Of a DNA stretch of 64,000 nucleotides, positions 38,160 through 48,207 are shown in pieces. Under the pieces are notes generated by a model. The model did not search any database. It was given only the letters and a program-made list of their open reading frames with translations, and had not been told where the DNA came from. Both the position numbers and the translations under genes were made by a program. Within the stretch, counting starts at the first letter, position 1, and every line of letters begins with the position of its first letter. Source of the DNA: Fusobacterium gastrosuis (lineage in GTDB: Bacteria; Fusobacteriota; Fusobacteriia; Fusobacteriales; Fusobacteriaceae); NCBI RefSeq assembly GCF_900095285.1, contig NZ_LT607734.1, positions 1-64,000 of the forward strand. Reading direction: 5' to 3'.

Positions 38160-39296
38160 TTAAGATTCCAATAGTTCTAATAACTTTGAAAATATATTAT
38201 TTTTATTAAATCGAAAAATTCTGTAATCATTTCTTTCTTCTGTAAAAATTAGTTCAGCTAATCTTTTAAAATCACCTATATTGTAAAGTAAATTAAAATT
38301 TCCTGCTAGAATCTCTTTTGGCCCTGTTTTACAATTAGAAGAAAAAATAATTTTATTCAAAACTAAAGCTTCTATTAAAACAGTAGGAAAACCCTCATAA
38401 CGCGAAGATAAAATAAATTTATCTGCTTTTTTCAGCCAATTATAAGGATTTTCTTTCCTACCTAATAACAAAATATCCTTCTTATATTTACAATCATTCA
38501 AAAAGCTTTCTACTTTATCTCTGTCTTCCCCATCACCAATAACATATAATTTCCCATCATAACCTTTTTCTTTCGCTAAATCAAAAGCTTTAAATAAAGT
38601 TTCAAAATCTTTAGGAACACAATCAAATCTAGCTATAGTTAAAAGAAATTTTTCATTTGCCAGCACTTCTTCTTCAACAGAGAAATTTTCTTCAGATAGT
38701 TCTTTAATTTTTTCAAAGTTAACTGGATTATAAATATAATCAACTTTTTTTTCTAATTTATTAGATAGTTTTAATAAATCCTCTTTCATTTCTTGACATA
38801 TACAAATAACTTTATCATATTTATTCAATCTATGTACAAATCTCTTAATCTTACTTTTTTTCTTTTTCCATTTTTCTACTGAACTATGTATCCATACAAA
38901 ATTTTTTGATTTTCCCAATTTATTTATTATTTTAGTAAGACTTGAGTCAAAATCAATTATAATATCTGGTTGAAATTCACTATAAATTTCTAAAAATTTT
39001 TTATCCGCGTATAATTTTTCTGTTCTTAATACAATATTATATTTTATTCTAGTCCAAATATTCCTTTTTCGTTCATTTCTTAATTTTAATACTCTTTTCT
39101 TATTCTCATAGCTCTTCAAATAATTCACTTCTGTATTAATATATTTTTCAAGGATGTTATCCTCTCCATTATCATTTTCTATTATGACCTTAACCTCATA
39201 TTCTTTTTGAGTTAAAAGAAAATTTATATATTCTATTTGAACTTTTTCAAGTCCTCCCATCATAGTACTACCGCTTTTAAAAATAATTTTTTTCAT
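38160..39296 (-). CDS. Family 4 glycosyltransferase
   Basis: 378-residue GT-B enzyme. The N-terminal acceptor domain starts KIIFKSGSTMMGGLEKVQIEYINFL, a typical GG-containing loop. The C-terminal donor domain has LLTIARFDCVPKDFETLF, KLYVIGDGEDRDKVESFL, LLGRKENPYNWLKKAD and FILSSRYEGFPTVLIEALVL (the EGFPxxxxEA motif). Sugar and acceptor are unknown. It lies 18 nt before galE in the LOS operon. Confidence 0.9.
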   Translation of the reverse strand: MKKIIFKSGSTMMGGLEKVQIEYINFLLTQKEYEVKVIIENDNGEDNILEKYINTEVNYLKSYENKKRVLKLRNERKRNIWTRIKYNIVLRTEKLYADKKFLEIYSEFQPDIIIDFDSSLTKIINKLGKSKNFVWIHSSVEKWKKKKSKIKRFVHRLNKYDKVICICQEMKEDLLKLSNKLEKKVDYIYNPVNFEKIKELSEENFSVEEEVLANEKFLLTIARFDCVPKDFETLFKAFDLAKEKGYDGKLYVIGDGEDRDKVESFLNDCKYKKDILLLGRKENPYNWLKKADKFILSSRYEGFPTVLIEALVLNKIIFSSNCKTGPKEILAGNFNLLYNIGDFKRLAELIFTEERNDYRIFRFNKNNIFSKLLELLES

Positions 39297-39299
39297 ACA

Positions 39300-40424
39300 C
39301 TATTCCTTTACCATTTTTAAAATCTCATTTTTCATTTCTTCAAAATCAAAAGTATTTATATCAACTTGGTCGAACTTATTTTTCTTATTTTTACAAAATA
39401 TCACTCTATTATATTTTGATTTAGGAGCCCATACAAGATGATCTACTTTATTTATTCCACCATTTGGTGGATACACTGCAATAATATCTTTATTTAAAGC
39501 AGATGCTATATGAACAATCGAAGTATCTGGTGTTATTACATAATCACCTTTGCTTATTATATAAGAACTATCTTGGATACTAACTATATTTTTGGGAATA
39601 TATAAATTAAAATTATTTTCTTCTAAGCTTTTTAATTCTTTGTACTTATCTGAAAAATGTAATAATACTACTCCTATGTTCAATTGCTTTAGATATTTTA
39701 TTATCTTATCTAATATTTCTATAGAAAAGCATTTATGTTTACTTGCTCCGTATGGGTTTAAAATAACAATTTTTTTATACTCTATCTTTTCAAAAAAATC
39801 ATCATACTTTTTATTAAATTCTAAACTAACATCATAACTTACATTTATTTTTTCTTCATCAAAACCTAATTTTTTTAAATATGCTCTGTACCTATCTGTT
39901 ATATGATCTTTCCAATTAAAATCTTCATTACTATTTACAGATAAATCAAAAAGATTCCACTTTCTTCTATCTAGCCCCATATTGTATTTAACATTACATA
40001 ATTTGATAAACATCATATCTCTTATTCTTAGCATTTCAGAAAAATCAATCAACAAATCATACTCTTCATTTTTTATCTCGTTGGCAAGTTTTTTTATATT
40101 CTTTGAATCCTTTTTGTAATCATAAATTTTATCTACATATGAGTTATTAGTTATGATATCTTTCGCTGCTCCTCTTGTTACTACTCCAATTTTTATAGTA
40201 GGATACATTTTTTTTATTTCTCGAAACATCAAAGTATTTATGACCATATCTCCTATTTTGCCATCATGTCTTAAAAATAAAATAGACTTTATATTGTTAT
40301 CCAAGATAAAATTATCACCTTTTATATAATTCTTTTTCTCTTTTCTATCCCAAATATACTTTCCAATTTTTAGTCTTTTTTCTCTCATATAATCTTGAAA
40401 AATTCTGTTTATTCTTCTTATCAT
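39300..40424 (-). CDS. Family 9 glycosyltransferase (heptosyltransferase-like)
   Basis: About 374-residue GT-B protein of the ADP-heptose:LPS heptosyltransferase family. SILFLRHDGKIGDMVINTLMF is the conserved opening (usually RxDxIGD). VVTRGAAKDIITNN follows, then the donor-domain IVILNPYGASKHKCFS and DYVITPDTSIVHIASALNK, the family's (D/p)T(g/s)xxHxA signature. I prefer the ATG at 40424 (MIRRINRIF), with GAAAGG upstream, over the TTG 18 nt earlier that covers this site. First gene of the LOS operon. Confidence 0.88.
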   Translation of the reverse strand: MIRRINRIFQDYMREKRLKIGKYIWDRKEKKNYIKGDNFILDNNIKSILFLRHDGKIGDMVINTLMFREIKKMYPTIKIGVVTRGAAKDIITNNSYVDKIYDYKKDSKNIKKLANEIKNEEYDLLIDFSEMLRIRDMMFIKLCNVKYNMGLDRRKWNLFDLSVNSNEDFNWKDHITDRYRAYLKKLGFDEEKINVSYDVSLEFNKKYDDFFEKIEYKKIVILNPYGASKHKCFSIEILDKIIKYLKQLNIGVVLLHFSDKYKELKSLEENNFNLYIPKNIVSIQDSSYIISKGDYVITPDTSIVHIASALNKDIIAVYPPNGGINKVDHLVWAPKSKYNRVIFCKNKKNKFDQVDINTFDFEEMKNEILKMVKE

Positions 40425-40490
40425 ATAAAAATTACCTTTCAATTTCTTACTAATTACATATTATTTAATTTCAAATTTATTTGCATTTGA

Positions 40491-40520
40491 AAAAGCTAGT
40501 AAATTTTTTTACTAGCTAAA
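40491..40520 (-). terminator. Terminator after ybeY
   Basis: On the minus strand AGCTAGTAAA / TTTACTAGCT encloses a short A-rich loop and is followed by five T. It marks the end of the DUF1456-to-ybeY operon and separates it from the LOS operon. Confidence 0.88.
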
Positions 40521-40524
40521 TTTC

Positions 40525-41025
40525 TCAATTATCCCTCGTATAACCAAAACTAGAGAGAATAGTTTCCTCTCTTTCTCTCATTACCTTTTTATCTTCTTCT
40601 TCTATATGATCATATCCTAAAATATGTAAAATTCCATGTGTCAACACATAATAAAACTCTCTTTGAAAAGAATGGTTATATTCACCCGCTTGTTCTGCCA
40701 CCCTCTCAAGTGAGATAACTATATCACCTAAAGTATCATAAGGCCCGATATCAAAGTCTTCACTTTCATGATAAGCAAATGAAATTACATCGGTTGGCAT
40801 ATCTTTCCCTCTAAAATCACGATTCACAATTTGAATATTTGCATTATCTGTCAATAAAATTGACATATATAGTGGTCTATCTGACTCTATTTCTTCTAAT
40901 TGTAAAACTTTTTTTACATAAGTTTCAAGATAATCATCTTCATAAAGCTTATCTAGAAACTCATTAAATTTTTCATTATTAATATCATGCGTTAAATCTA
41001 TTACTAAATCCATTTTATTCTCCAA
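40525..41025 (-). CDS. ybeY: Endoribonuclease YbeY (16S rRNA maturation)
   Basis: 166-residue zinc metallo-RNase. The metal motif HGILHILGYDHIEEEDKKVM (HxxxHxxGxDH) is complete, and the preceding MPTDVISFAYHESEDFDIGPYDTLGDIVIS is conserved. It starts 11 nt inside the 3' end of glf, indicating translational coupling to a surface-polysaccharide gene. In Firmicutes ybeY directly follows pgpH; here two glycan genes lie between. Confidence 0.95.
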   Translation of the reverse strand: MENKMDLVIDLTHDINNEKFNEFLDKLYEDDYLETYVKKVLQLEEIESDRPLYMSILLTDNANIQIVNRDFRGKDMPTDVISFAYHESEDFDIGPYDTLGDIVISLERVAEQAGEYNHSFQREFYYVLTHGILHILGYDHIEEEDKKVMREREETILSSFGYTRDN

Positions 41026-42133
41026 ATTCTTTTTTTACTTTTTTTAATGCTTCTGCAATGACATTATGCATATCATAATACTTATAATCTGCCAATCGCC
41101 CTCCAAAAATTATTTTACTTTCATTTTCAGTTAAAGCCTTATATTTTTCGTAAAGTCTATTATTTTTTTCATCATTTACTGGATAATATGGTTCATCTCC
41201 TTGTTTCCACTCAACAGGATACTCCCTAGTTATCACAGTTTTATTTTGATTTCCAAATTCAAAATGCTTATGTTCTATTATTCTTGTATATGGAATTTCT
41301 CTTTCATTATAGTTTATAACAGCATTTCCTTGATAGTTCTCTTCATTCAATACTTCACTTTCAAATCTTAAACTTCTATATTCTAAAATACCGTATTTAT
41401 AATTATAAAATTGATCTATCATTCCTGTAAAAACTATTTTATCTGCTTTTTTTTCTAATTCTTCTCTATTTTCAAAAAAATCAATTCCTAATTTTAATTC
41501 AACATTTTTCAGCATTTTCTCAAATATAACATTATATCCTCCCAATGGGATTCCCTGGTATCTATCATTAAAATAATTATTATCATATGTAAATCTTACT
41601 GGTAACCTTTTAATTATAAATGTAGGTAATTCTTTTGCACTTCTACCCCATTGTTTTTCAGTATATCCTTTTATTAATTTTTCATATATATCTTTACCAA
41701 CTAAAGAAATTGCTTGTTCTTCCAAATTTTTAGCTTCCTTTATCCCTGATTCTATAACTTGATTTTTTATTTTTTCTTTAGCTTCTCTTGGGCTTATTAC
41801 ACCCCATAACTTATTAAATGTATTCATATTAAATGGTAAATTATATATTTCATTCTTATATTTTGCAATTGGTGAATTAATATAGTTATTAAATTCACAA
41901 AATTGATTTATATATTTCCAGACCTCTATATTACTGGTATGAAATATATGTGCTCCATACTTATGAACATTTATATCTTCTATTTTTTCACAATAAACAT
42001 TTCCGCCAATATGTTCTCTTTTATCTATCACTAAAACTTTTTTTCCTCTTTTATTTGCTTCATATGCAAATATAGATCCAAACAAACCTGCTCCAACTAT
42101 AAGATAATCATATTTTTTCATAATTTCTCCCAT
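41015..42133 (-). CDS. glf: UDP-galactopyranose mutase Glf
   Basis: 372-residue flavoenzyme converting UDP-galactopyranose to UDP-galactofuranose. The FAD-binding YDYLIVGAGLFGSIFAYEANKRGKKVLVIDKR is at the N-terminus, then HIGGNVYCE, HKYGAHIFHTS and YTEKQWGRSAKELP, a hallmark of Glf. PVRFTYDNNYFNDRYQGIP and the C-terminal FGGRLADYKYYDMHNVI are also present. The likely start is the ATG at 42121 (MKKYDYL), with GGGAGA upstream, or 42133. It works with the DUF4422 gene 11 nt upstream and with galE. Confidence 0.95.
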   Translation of the reverse strand: MGEIMKKYDYLIVGAGLFGSIFAYEANKRGKKVLVIDKREHIGGNVYCEKIEDINVHKYGAHIFHTSNIEVWKYINQFCEFNNYINSPIAKYKNEIYNLPFNMNTFNKLWGVISPREAKEKIKNQVIESGIKEAKNLEEQAISLVGKDIYEKLIKGYTEKQWGRSAKELPTFIIKRLPVRFTYDNNYFNDRYQGIPLGGYNVIFEKMLKNVELKLGIDFFENREELEKKADKIVFTGMIDQFYNYKYGILEYRSLRFESEVLNEENYQGNAVINYNEREIPYTRIIEHKHFEFGNQNKTVITREYPVEWKQGDEPYYPVNDEKNNRLYEKYKALTENESKIIFGGRLADYKYYDMHNVIAEALKKVKKEFGE

Positions 42134-42144
42134 TCAATTTAGTT

Positions 42145-42933
42145 TTAAATCATTAAAATATCCAACTCTTTTACTTTTATATTCTGTTTCTCAACTAAAT
42201 ATTTTATGTATGGAAACATTAATCTTTCACTTAAAAAGCCAAATACTCTAGCTTGATATAAATCACTTGGAATTCTTATTTGTTTTTCTAATTCAAATAA
42301 AACTTTAAAGATAAACGAACAATACTCCTCAAAAAATTTCTTTTTCATTATAAACATATTATAATAATATACTTCATTGCTTTCTTTTATTCCTTTTTCA
42401 AAAAAAATATATATATCAGGATAATTTTCTTTTATTATTTCTAATAATTTATCTAAATGCTCTATGATATGTTCTTTCTGATATTCCTCATATACTGTAC
42501 TTTGAATTATATCTTTATTAGGTATCAAAATATCATATTTTTCCATTAATTCATCCATATTTTTAGAAAATTTTTCCATTCTCTTTTTGAAAAAGTATCT
42601 TTTAATTAATTTATTTTTTTTTGAAAAAAATTTTTTAATCTTTCTTACTAGCCAACTTTCTTTTATATAAAAATATCTTCTATAATGGACTAAACCATAA
42701 ATATCAGAATCTATATTTTTCCACATCCAATAAATTCCTGTTAATTCACAATAATTTTTATTTTTATTGGATATATTAATCCCACTATCATCTCTATAAG
42801 TTGTTATAGTTTCATCTGATAACTCAGCACCAACATAAATCGGAACAAAATCTTCATTACTATAGATATAGTCAAAATTTTTATGGTAGGCTATCCCTAT
42901 TATTTTTTTTAATTTCTCTACTTTGTTTAGCAT
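42145..42933 (-). CDS. DUF4422 putative glycosyltransferase
   Basis: 262-residue DUF4422-family protein, typical of capsule and O-antigen clusters. Family landmarks are FVPIYVGAELS near residue 30, then YCELTGIYWMWKNIDSDIYGLVHYRRYF, and VYYYNMFIMKKKFFEEYCSFIFKVLFELE. The association with glf suggests a galactofuranosyltransferase, but this is inference. It starts about 64 nt after the pgpH stop, within the same minus-strand operon. Confidence 0.82.
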   Translation of the reverse strand: MLNKVEKLKKIIGIAYHKNFDYIYSNEDFVPIYVGAELSDETITTYRDDSGINISNKNKNYCELTGIYWMWKNIDSDIYGLVHYRRYFYIKESWLVRKIKKFFSKKNKLIKRYFFKKRMEKFSKNMDELMEKYDILIPNKDIIQSTVYEEYQKEHIIEHLDKLLEIIKENYPDIYIFFEKGIKESNEVYYYNMFIMKKKFFEEYCSFIFKVLFELEKQIRIPSDLYQARVFGFLSERLMFPYIKYLVEKQNIKVKELDILMI

Positions 42934-42997
42934 CTATGATTCTCCCTTTTATTTTATATTTTAGAAAACAAATAATAAAAAAATCCACTTAATAGTA

Positions 42998-45076
42998 TCA
43001 ATTTTTTTGCCCAGGATATTTTATTCTTTCATGATAAATTGCACTAAATGTTTTTACAAAAGACTTTATAATAATTTCTACTTCTTTAAATGTCACATTT
43101 GAATCTGAAAGTTGATTATCCTCAATTTTTGTATTTACAATTTTTCTTATCATTTGTTCAATAGTAACTGGATTCTTCATATCAAGAGAACGAACTGCTG
43201 CTTCAATTGAGTCAGCAAGCATAATAACAGCCGATTCTTTAGATTGAGGTTTTGGTCCACTATATCTAAATTCTTCTTCTGTCACCTCAGGATGTTCATT
43301 TTTTACTTTATTATAAAAATATGCTAATAATGTTGTACCATGATGTTCAAACATTATATCTCGAATTTCTTTCGGTATTTGATATTTTTTAGCCATATCA
43401 GCACCATCTTTTGTGTGAGATAAAATTATCATTTTACTCATAAACGGACTTATTCCATTATGTAAATTCTCTCCATTTACCTGATTTTCAACAAAGAATT
43501 GAGCTCTTTTTGTTTTTCCTATATCATGATAATAACATGCAACTCTTGTGAAAACAGGATCTCCTCCTATTTGTACAACTGCATTTTCAGATAAAACTGC
43601 TACCATCATTGAATGTTGGAAAGTTCCAGGAGCTTCCAGAGATAATTTCCTTAAAAGAGGATGTGATAAATCTCCTAACTCCATTAACCTAAAAATTGTA
43701 AGTATATTAAATGTTTTTTCAAAATAAGGTAATAAGGCTATAGTAAACATTCCTGAAAATAACCCTGCAGCAAAAATTTGTACAGAATTTAATGCTATAC
43801 CTAAAGTTTCTTCAACAGAATAATAACTTAAAATAAAATATAGTAATAATTTTAAAACTGCCAACTGTATTCCCATAGCAATTATAGCTGATCTTGTATT
43901 TATTTTTTTTATTAAATAACCTGTAAGCATTACTGCAATTGTTTGAATTGTAAAAAACTTTAAGTCAAAATCTATCATGGGTAGTAAAAAAGCTAAAATT
44001 AATGTATACAAAAATACACTATATCTTCTACTTACTATAAAAAGCATTAAGAATAAAATTGTATCTATTGGCAATAAATATAATAGATTATTTGGAGTTA
44101 ACCTAATTGCCAAAAATATCATTGTTATTAAAAGTGCCAATGCTTTATACTTATTTTTTTTGGAAATTTCAGACACATAAAAATTTACACTAACTATATA
44201 AAGTATTGTTGATAGCACCACCAAATATATTGTTGTTAGTACTATATCTGATATGCTCGTTCTATAAGTGTAAATACCAAATCTACTTAAAATATTAATC
44301 TTTCTCTGTGTCAAGATTTCTCCAGTTCTAGCAATCAAAGTCCCTGCTTTAATTTCCACATACTGTTCTTTTATCTGTGATACTCTCTCTTCTATATTCT
44401 GCCTTGTTTTAGTTTCATCATAAATGTAGTTTGGAATTAAAAATACTTCTATAATATCCCTTATTGGAGATTTTACTTCATCTAAGGCACTTTTATACGG
44501 TTCATTTATTCTTATTGAATTTTTTTCTTTATAAACACCTGCTGAATACAAAGAACTTAAAAAGTTTTTTGAAGTTTCAAAAGTTTTTGATAACTCATCC
44601 TCATTTTCTATATTTAAAAGCTCATTTACTAGTTTTTCCGGCATTTCTTTTCCAGTCTTTTTTTGAAATGCACTATAATCATATGCTTTTAAATTGCCGC
44701 TTTTTATTGCTACAATTTCCTTGTGAAAGGCGTCTAACTCCTTCAAATATAATATACTTGCGTCACTAGAATAGATGTATTCTTTATCCAATGTATGTAT
44801 CATTTCCTCTATAATTTTATCTTTAGCATCTTTATCTCTAAATATTATAGTTTTAGGAGCATAGACATCACTTTTAACAACATCTCCAACCACATAGTTA
44901 TTATTTCTAAAAATCATTGGTATTTTAGAGGACAACACTATAACAAGCATTAAAATTATAAGATATAAAATTTTCTCTTTGAGAAAATCTCTTTCTGAAT
45001 ATGCTTCTTCTTCTGATATCTCTGGTTTTTTTAAATCTATTGAGAGCTTAAAACCAAATATGTTAAACTTTTTCAT
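42998..45076 (-). CDS. pgpH: 7TM-HD cyclic-di-AMP phosphodiesterase PgpH family
   Basis: 692-residue membrane protein. One N-terminal helix (residues about 33-52) precedes an extracytoplasmic domain (to about residue 265). Seven hydrophobic helices (about 275-460) follow, then a cytoplasmic HD domain: FQHSMMVAVLSENAVVQIGG, ACYYHDIGKTKRAQFF (HD), ILSHTKDGADMAKKY, FEHHGTTLLAYFY and ADSIEAAVRSLD. It hydrolyses c-di-AMP in characterised relatives. It lies 9 nt after dinG. Confidence 0.93.
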   Translation of the reverse strand: MKKFNIFGFKLSIDLKKPEISEEEAYSERDFLKEKILYLIILMLVIVLSSKIPMIFRNNNYVVGDVVKSDVYAPKTIIFRDKDAKDKIIEEMIHTLDKEYIYSSDASILYLKELDAFHKEIVAIKSGNLKAYDYSAFQKKTGKEMPEKLVNELLNIENEDELSKTFETSKNFLSSLYSAGVYKEKNSIRINEPYKSALDEVKSPIRDIIEVFLIPNYIYDETKTRQNIEERVSQIKEQYVEIKAGTLIARTGEILTQRKINILSRFGIYTYRTSISDIVLTTIYLVVLSTILYIVSVNFYVSEISKKNKYKALALLITMIFLAIRLTPNNLLYLLPIDTILFLMLFIVSRRYSVFLYTLILAFLLPMIDFDLKFFTIQTIAVMLTGYLIKKINTRSAIIAMGIQLAVLKLLLYFILSYYSVEETLGIALNSVQIFAAGLFSGMFTIALLPYFEKTFNILTIFRLMELGDLSHPLLRKLSLEAPGTFQHSMMVAVLSENAVVQIGGDPVFTRVACYYHDIGKTKRAQFFVENQVNGENLHNGISPFMSKMIILSHTKDGADMAKKYQIPKEIRDIMFEHHGTTLLAYFYNKVKNEHPEVTEEEFRYSGPKPQSKESAVIMLADSIEAAVRSLDMKNPVTIEQMIRKIVNTKIEDNQLSDSNVTFKEVEIIIKSFVKTFSAIYHERIKYPGQKN

Positions 45077-45085
45077 AAATTCCCC

Positions 45086-47542
45086 TTAATCTATTAATTT
45101 TATAATTTCGTTCTTAGTTAAAATTTTTAACTTTTTTGTAGGAATTGCATTTATAAATGATACTCCATAATTTTTCTTTATCATTCTATTATCTAAAATA
45201 AATATGTTTCCTTTATCAGTTTTATTTCTAATAAGCCTACCTATACCTTGTTTAAATTTTATCAATGCTTCAGGCAACTGATAATCAAAAAATGAATTTC
45301 CACCCTCTTCTTCAATTTTTTTACTAATTGCTGATACTATCGGATCAGTAGGAACTAAGAATGGTAATTTTACTATAATCACATTACTTAAATTATCTCC
45401 TTGGACATCTACTCCTTCCCAAAATGAAGTAGTCCCAAAAAGTATTGGGTTTATTGCTTTTTTAAATTCAGTTATCAATTGACTTCTAGGTTTTTCTCCA
45501 TGTAAAAAAATCTCAAAATTATTCTCTAATAATTCGTTTTTTATTGAGTAATATACTTGATTTAACATTGTGTAAGAAGTAAATAGAATAAAAGCCTTCC
45601 CTTGTGTTTTTAGAAGTATACTTAAAATAAAATTAGCTGCATCTTCATAAAACAAGTCCAACTTATCCGAATCTTGAATGTTCGTTGGTATATAAACTTT
45701 CATTTGTTCATCATAATTAAAAGGTGAATCTATAATTTCTTCTATACACTCTTCTTCTAATAGCCCAATTGATTTTTTAAAATAGTTAAAATTTCTATCC
45801 GCTGTTAATGTTGCAGAAGCAAATACTAGTCTATTTATATTTTCAAAAAGTGAAGTATTAAGCTTTTTAGCTATATTAAGAGGTGTTGCCGTTAGAACTA
45901 CATTTGTTCTTTTAGCATTTATATCAATCCAGTATATATATTCTTCTTCTGATAGGTTATTTATGAATAAGAAACTATCTATAAATGCTTTATAAATATT
46001 GATATAATTTTTAAAATTTATAATATCTGGATTTTTATCTTTTTCACCATCCAAAAGGTTTAAAAAAGTTTCTAACAAATTCATAAAATCTTTCAATAAA
46101 TTTTGGAATTTCTCTTTTTTTTCTCTTGAACTTTCTAAAAAATTAGACTTTTTCATCTCATAAGAAGTTAAAACTTTTTTTACTCCATTTTCATTTCCGT
46201 TATCAAAAACTTTTCTTAATTCTTCAAAATATTCCTCAGCAACTATTTGTAAAACTTGAATAGAATCTTTTATATTTTCTAAAGTTAAATCATAAATTCC
46301 CGGATTTTCTAAATTAGCCCTGTCAACACTTTCTTCAAGTCGATTTAAAGCCGGTTTTTGCTTTCTTTTATTAGACTTTGAAAAAATTCTATTTACCAAT
46401 CTATTAAACGAAAACTTAGAAATTTCCATAGAAAAATAGCTTCTTGCAACAGATTCTATATTATGTGCTTCATCAAAAATTACCATATCATATTTAGGTA
46501 AAATTAAATATTCACTATCAAAATCCGTATTAGCTCGAACATTTAAATCAGCAAAAAAAAGATGATGATTAGCAATCAATACATTTGCATCTATCTTTTC
46601 TCGCCTTGTTCTCATATAAAAACACTGCTTTCTGTGTGGACATTTCTTGCCAATACAAAGTTCTGTTGTACTTTGAACAAGTTCCCATACATCACCATTT
46701 ACTTCAAAAGGCAATTCTGATTTGTCACCAGTTTCAGTTTTATTCCCCCATTTCAATATATGTTCTAATTGTTCTTTTGATTCTGAACCAAATAAATCTA
46801 AGTCTACATTCCCTTTTATAGAAACCTCATTAAATAATCTTTTACAAAGATAATTATTTCTTCCTTTTACAAGAGCATAAGAAAATTTTTCATCTATTAT
46901 ACTTCTAACAATTGGTATATCTTTGTATAAAAGTTGCTCTTGTAAATTTATAGTATTAGTTGCTATAATAATTTTCTTTTGATTTTGTATAGCCCATTTA
47001 ATTGCTGGAATCAAATATGCCAAAGTTTTCCCGGTCCCTGTTCCGGCTTCCACAATAATTTTTTTATTTTCATTTATTCCTCGTTGAACAGAAAGTGCCA
47101 TACTTTTTTGCTCTTCTCTATATTCAAAATTTTTGATACTTTTAGCTAATACTCCTTCTTTCTCAAAAAAAGGAGCTATATCAATTTTATCTAAATTTAT
47201 CCTATCTATGTCCTGAACAAAATAAAAATCATCCAGTTTGTTTGATAAAATACAAAAGGCTACATTTTTTTTATTGTATAAATCCTCTGAGATTTCCAAT
47301 TCTAAATCACTAGGATATAGTTGATTTCCTTTTGCCACTCTTATATAAACTTCTTCTCTTTTGAAGTTAGTAGTAATATTTTCTAAAACTTTCTTTTTGT
47401 TTTCAGCTAAAAAAACGGGATTTTTAATAAGTTCATTCTCATCAAAAGTCGCCTTTAAAATTATTGATTTATTTTCATTTTCTTGTAAAATTCTACTTAT
47501 TTCTTTTAGACTTTCTTCTGAGAATCTACTTCTTATATCCAT
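45086..47542 (-). CDS. dinG: ATP-dependent DNA helicase, DinG family
   Basis: 818-residue superfamily 2 helicase. Walker A is VEAGTGTGKTLAYLIPA near residue 165 and Walker B is MVIFDEAHNIE. Between them a cysteine set (CKRLF, then CIGKKCPHRKQCFYMR) is arranged like the XPD/DinG iron-sulfur cluster. NVLIANHHLFF is conserved. The C-terminal helicase motifs include LFTSYTMLNQVY, TTSFWEGVDVQG and QGIGRLIRN. No exonuclease domain precedes it. It lies 20 nt after the DUF1456 gene. Confidence 0.9.
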   Translation of the reverse strand: MDIRSRFSEESLKEISRILQENENKSIILKATFDENELIKNPVFLAENKKKVLENITTNFKREEVYIRVAKGNQLYPSDLELEISEDLYNKKNVAFCILSNKLDDFYFVQDIDRINLDKIDIAPFFEKEGVLAKSIKNFEYREEQKSMALSVQRGINENKKIIVEAGTGTGKTLAYLIPAIKWAIQNQKKIIIATNTINLQEQLLYKDIPIVRSIIDEKFSYALVKGRNNYLCKRLFNEVSIKGNVDLDLFGSESKEQLEHILKWGNKTETGDKSELPFEVNGDVWELVQSTTELCIGKKCPHRKQCFYMRTRREKIDANVLIANHHLFFADLNVRANTDFDSEYLILPKYDMVIFDEAHNIESVARSYFSMEISKFSFNRLVNRIFSKSNKRKQKPALNRLEESVDRANLENPGIYDLTLENIKDSIQVLQIVAEEYFEELRKVFDNGNENGVKKVLTSYEMKKSNFLESSREKKEKFQNLLKDFMNLLETFLNLLDGEKDKNPDIINFKNYINIYKAFIDSFLFINNLSEEEYIYWIDINAKRTNVVLTATPLNIAKKLNTSLFENINRLVFASATLTADRNFNYFKKSIGLLEEECIEEIIDSPFNYDEQMKVYIPTNIQDSDKLDLFYEDAANFILSILLKTQGKAFILFTSYTMLNQVYYSIKNELLENNFEIFLHGEKPRSQLITEFKKAINPILFGTTSFWEGVDVQGDNLSNVIIVKLPFLVPTDPIVSAISKKIEEEGGNSFFDYQLPEALIKFKQGIGRLIRNKTDKGNIFILDNRMIKKNYGVSFINAIPTKKLKILTKNEIIKLID

Positions 47543-47562
47543 ATTTACCCTTATTTTCTGTT

Positions 47563-48030
47563 TTAATTTCTATAATATTCAACTAATCCTTTTAAAAATA
47601 CTCTTATGTATTTATCACCACATTCTCTATAATTTTTATGGTCTTCTTTTCTGAAAAGAGCCGATAACTCTCCATCTGAAATTTCTATACCACCCAATTT
47701 AAAAATATCTATCATATCATAACTTTTTAATTCCAAAGCTATTCTCAATTTTCTAAGCAAGACATTATTTAAGTTATTTTTTGTTATCTTTATTTCAGCT
47801 TGATTAGAATCTTCTTTTTTCCCTCGTCTTTGAATTATAAGTCCATCTAAAAATAAGTTTAAATCCTGATTACTTAATTTCAAAAAACCTTCTTCCATAT
47901 CTTTTTTTAAATATGCAACAACTTCTTCCTTACTCACATTTTTATTAGCCAACTTAAAAATTTCTATCATTGTATTATCTCTTATATTTAATGCATATCT
48001 AAGTCTTCTTAAAAAATCATTATTAGTCAT
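47563..48030 (-). CDS. DUF1456 family protein (YehS-like)
   Basis: 155 residues made of two copies of the DUF1456 helical repeat: NNDFLRRLRYALNIRDNTMIEIFKL followed by LSNQDLNLFLDGLI in the first half, and NVLLRKLRIALELKSYDMIDIFKL then KYIRVFLKGLVEYYR in the second. The function is unknown in the literature I know. First gene of the minus-strand operon DUF1456-dinG-pgpH-DUF4422-glf-ybeY. Confidence 0.88.
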   Translation of the reverse strand: MTNNDFLRRLRYALNIRDNTMIEIFKLANKNVSKEEVVAYLKKDMEEGFLKLSNQDLNLFLDGLIIQRRGKKEDSNQAEIKITKNNLNNVLLRKLRIALELKSYDMIDIFKLGGIEISDGELSALFRKEDHKNYRECGDKYIRVFLKGLVEYYRN

Positions 48031-48207
48031 TTATTTCCTCCACTTAACAGTGATTACTATTATTTATTTTACACCAATTAACTAAAAATATCAATTCTTA
48101 TTAGCTTTATTTGGAATTATTAACATCCTATGTTATAATTTTATTTATTTAATTGAAATTAAATTTTTTATACATATTTTTATATACAGATAAAAAGGAG
48201 AAATTTT

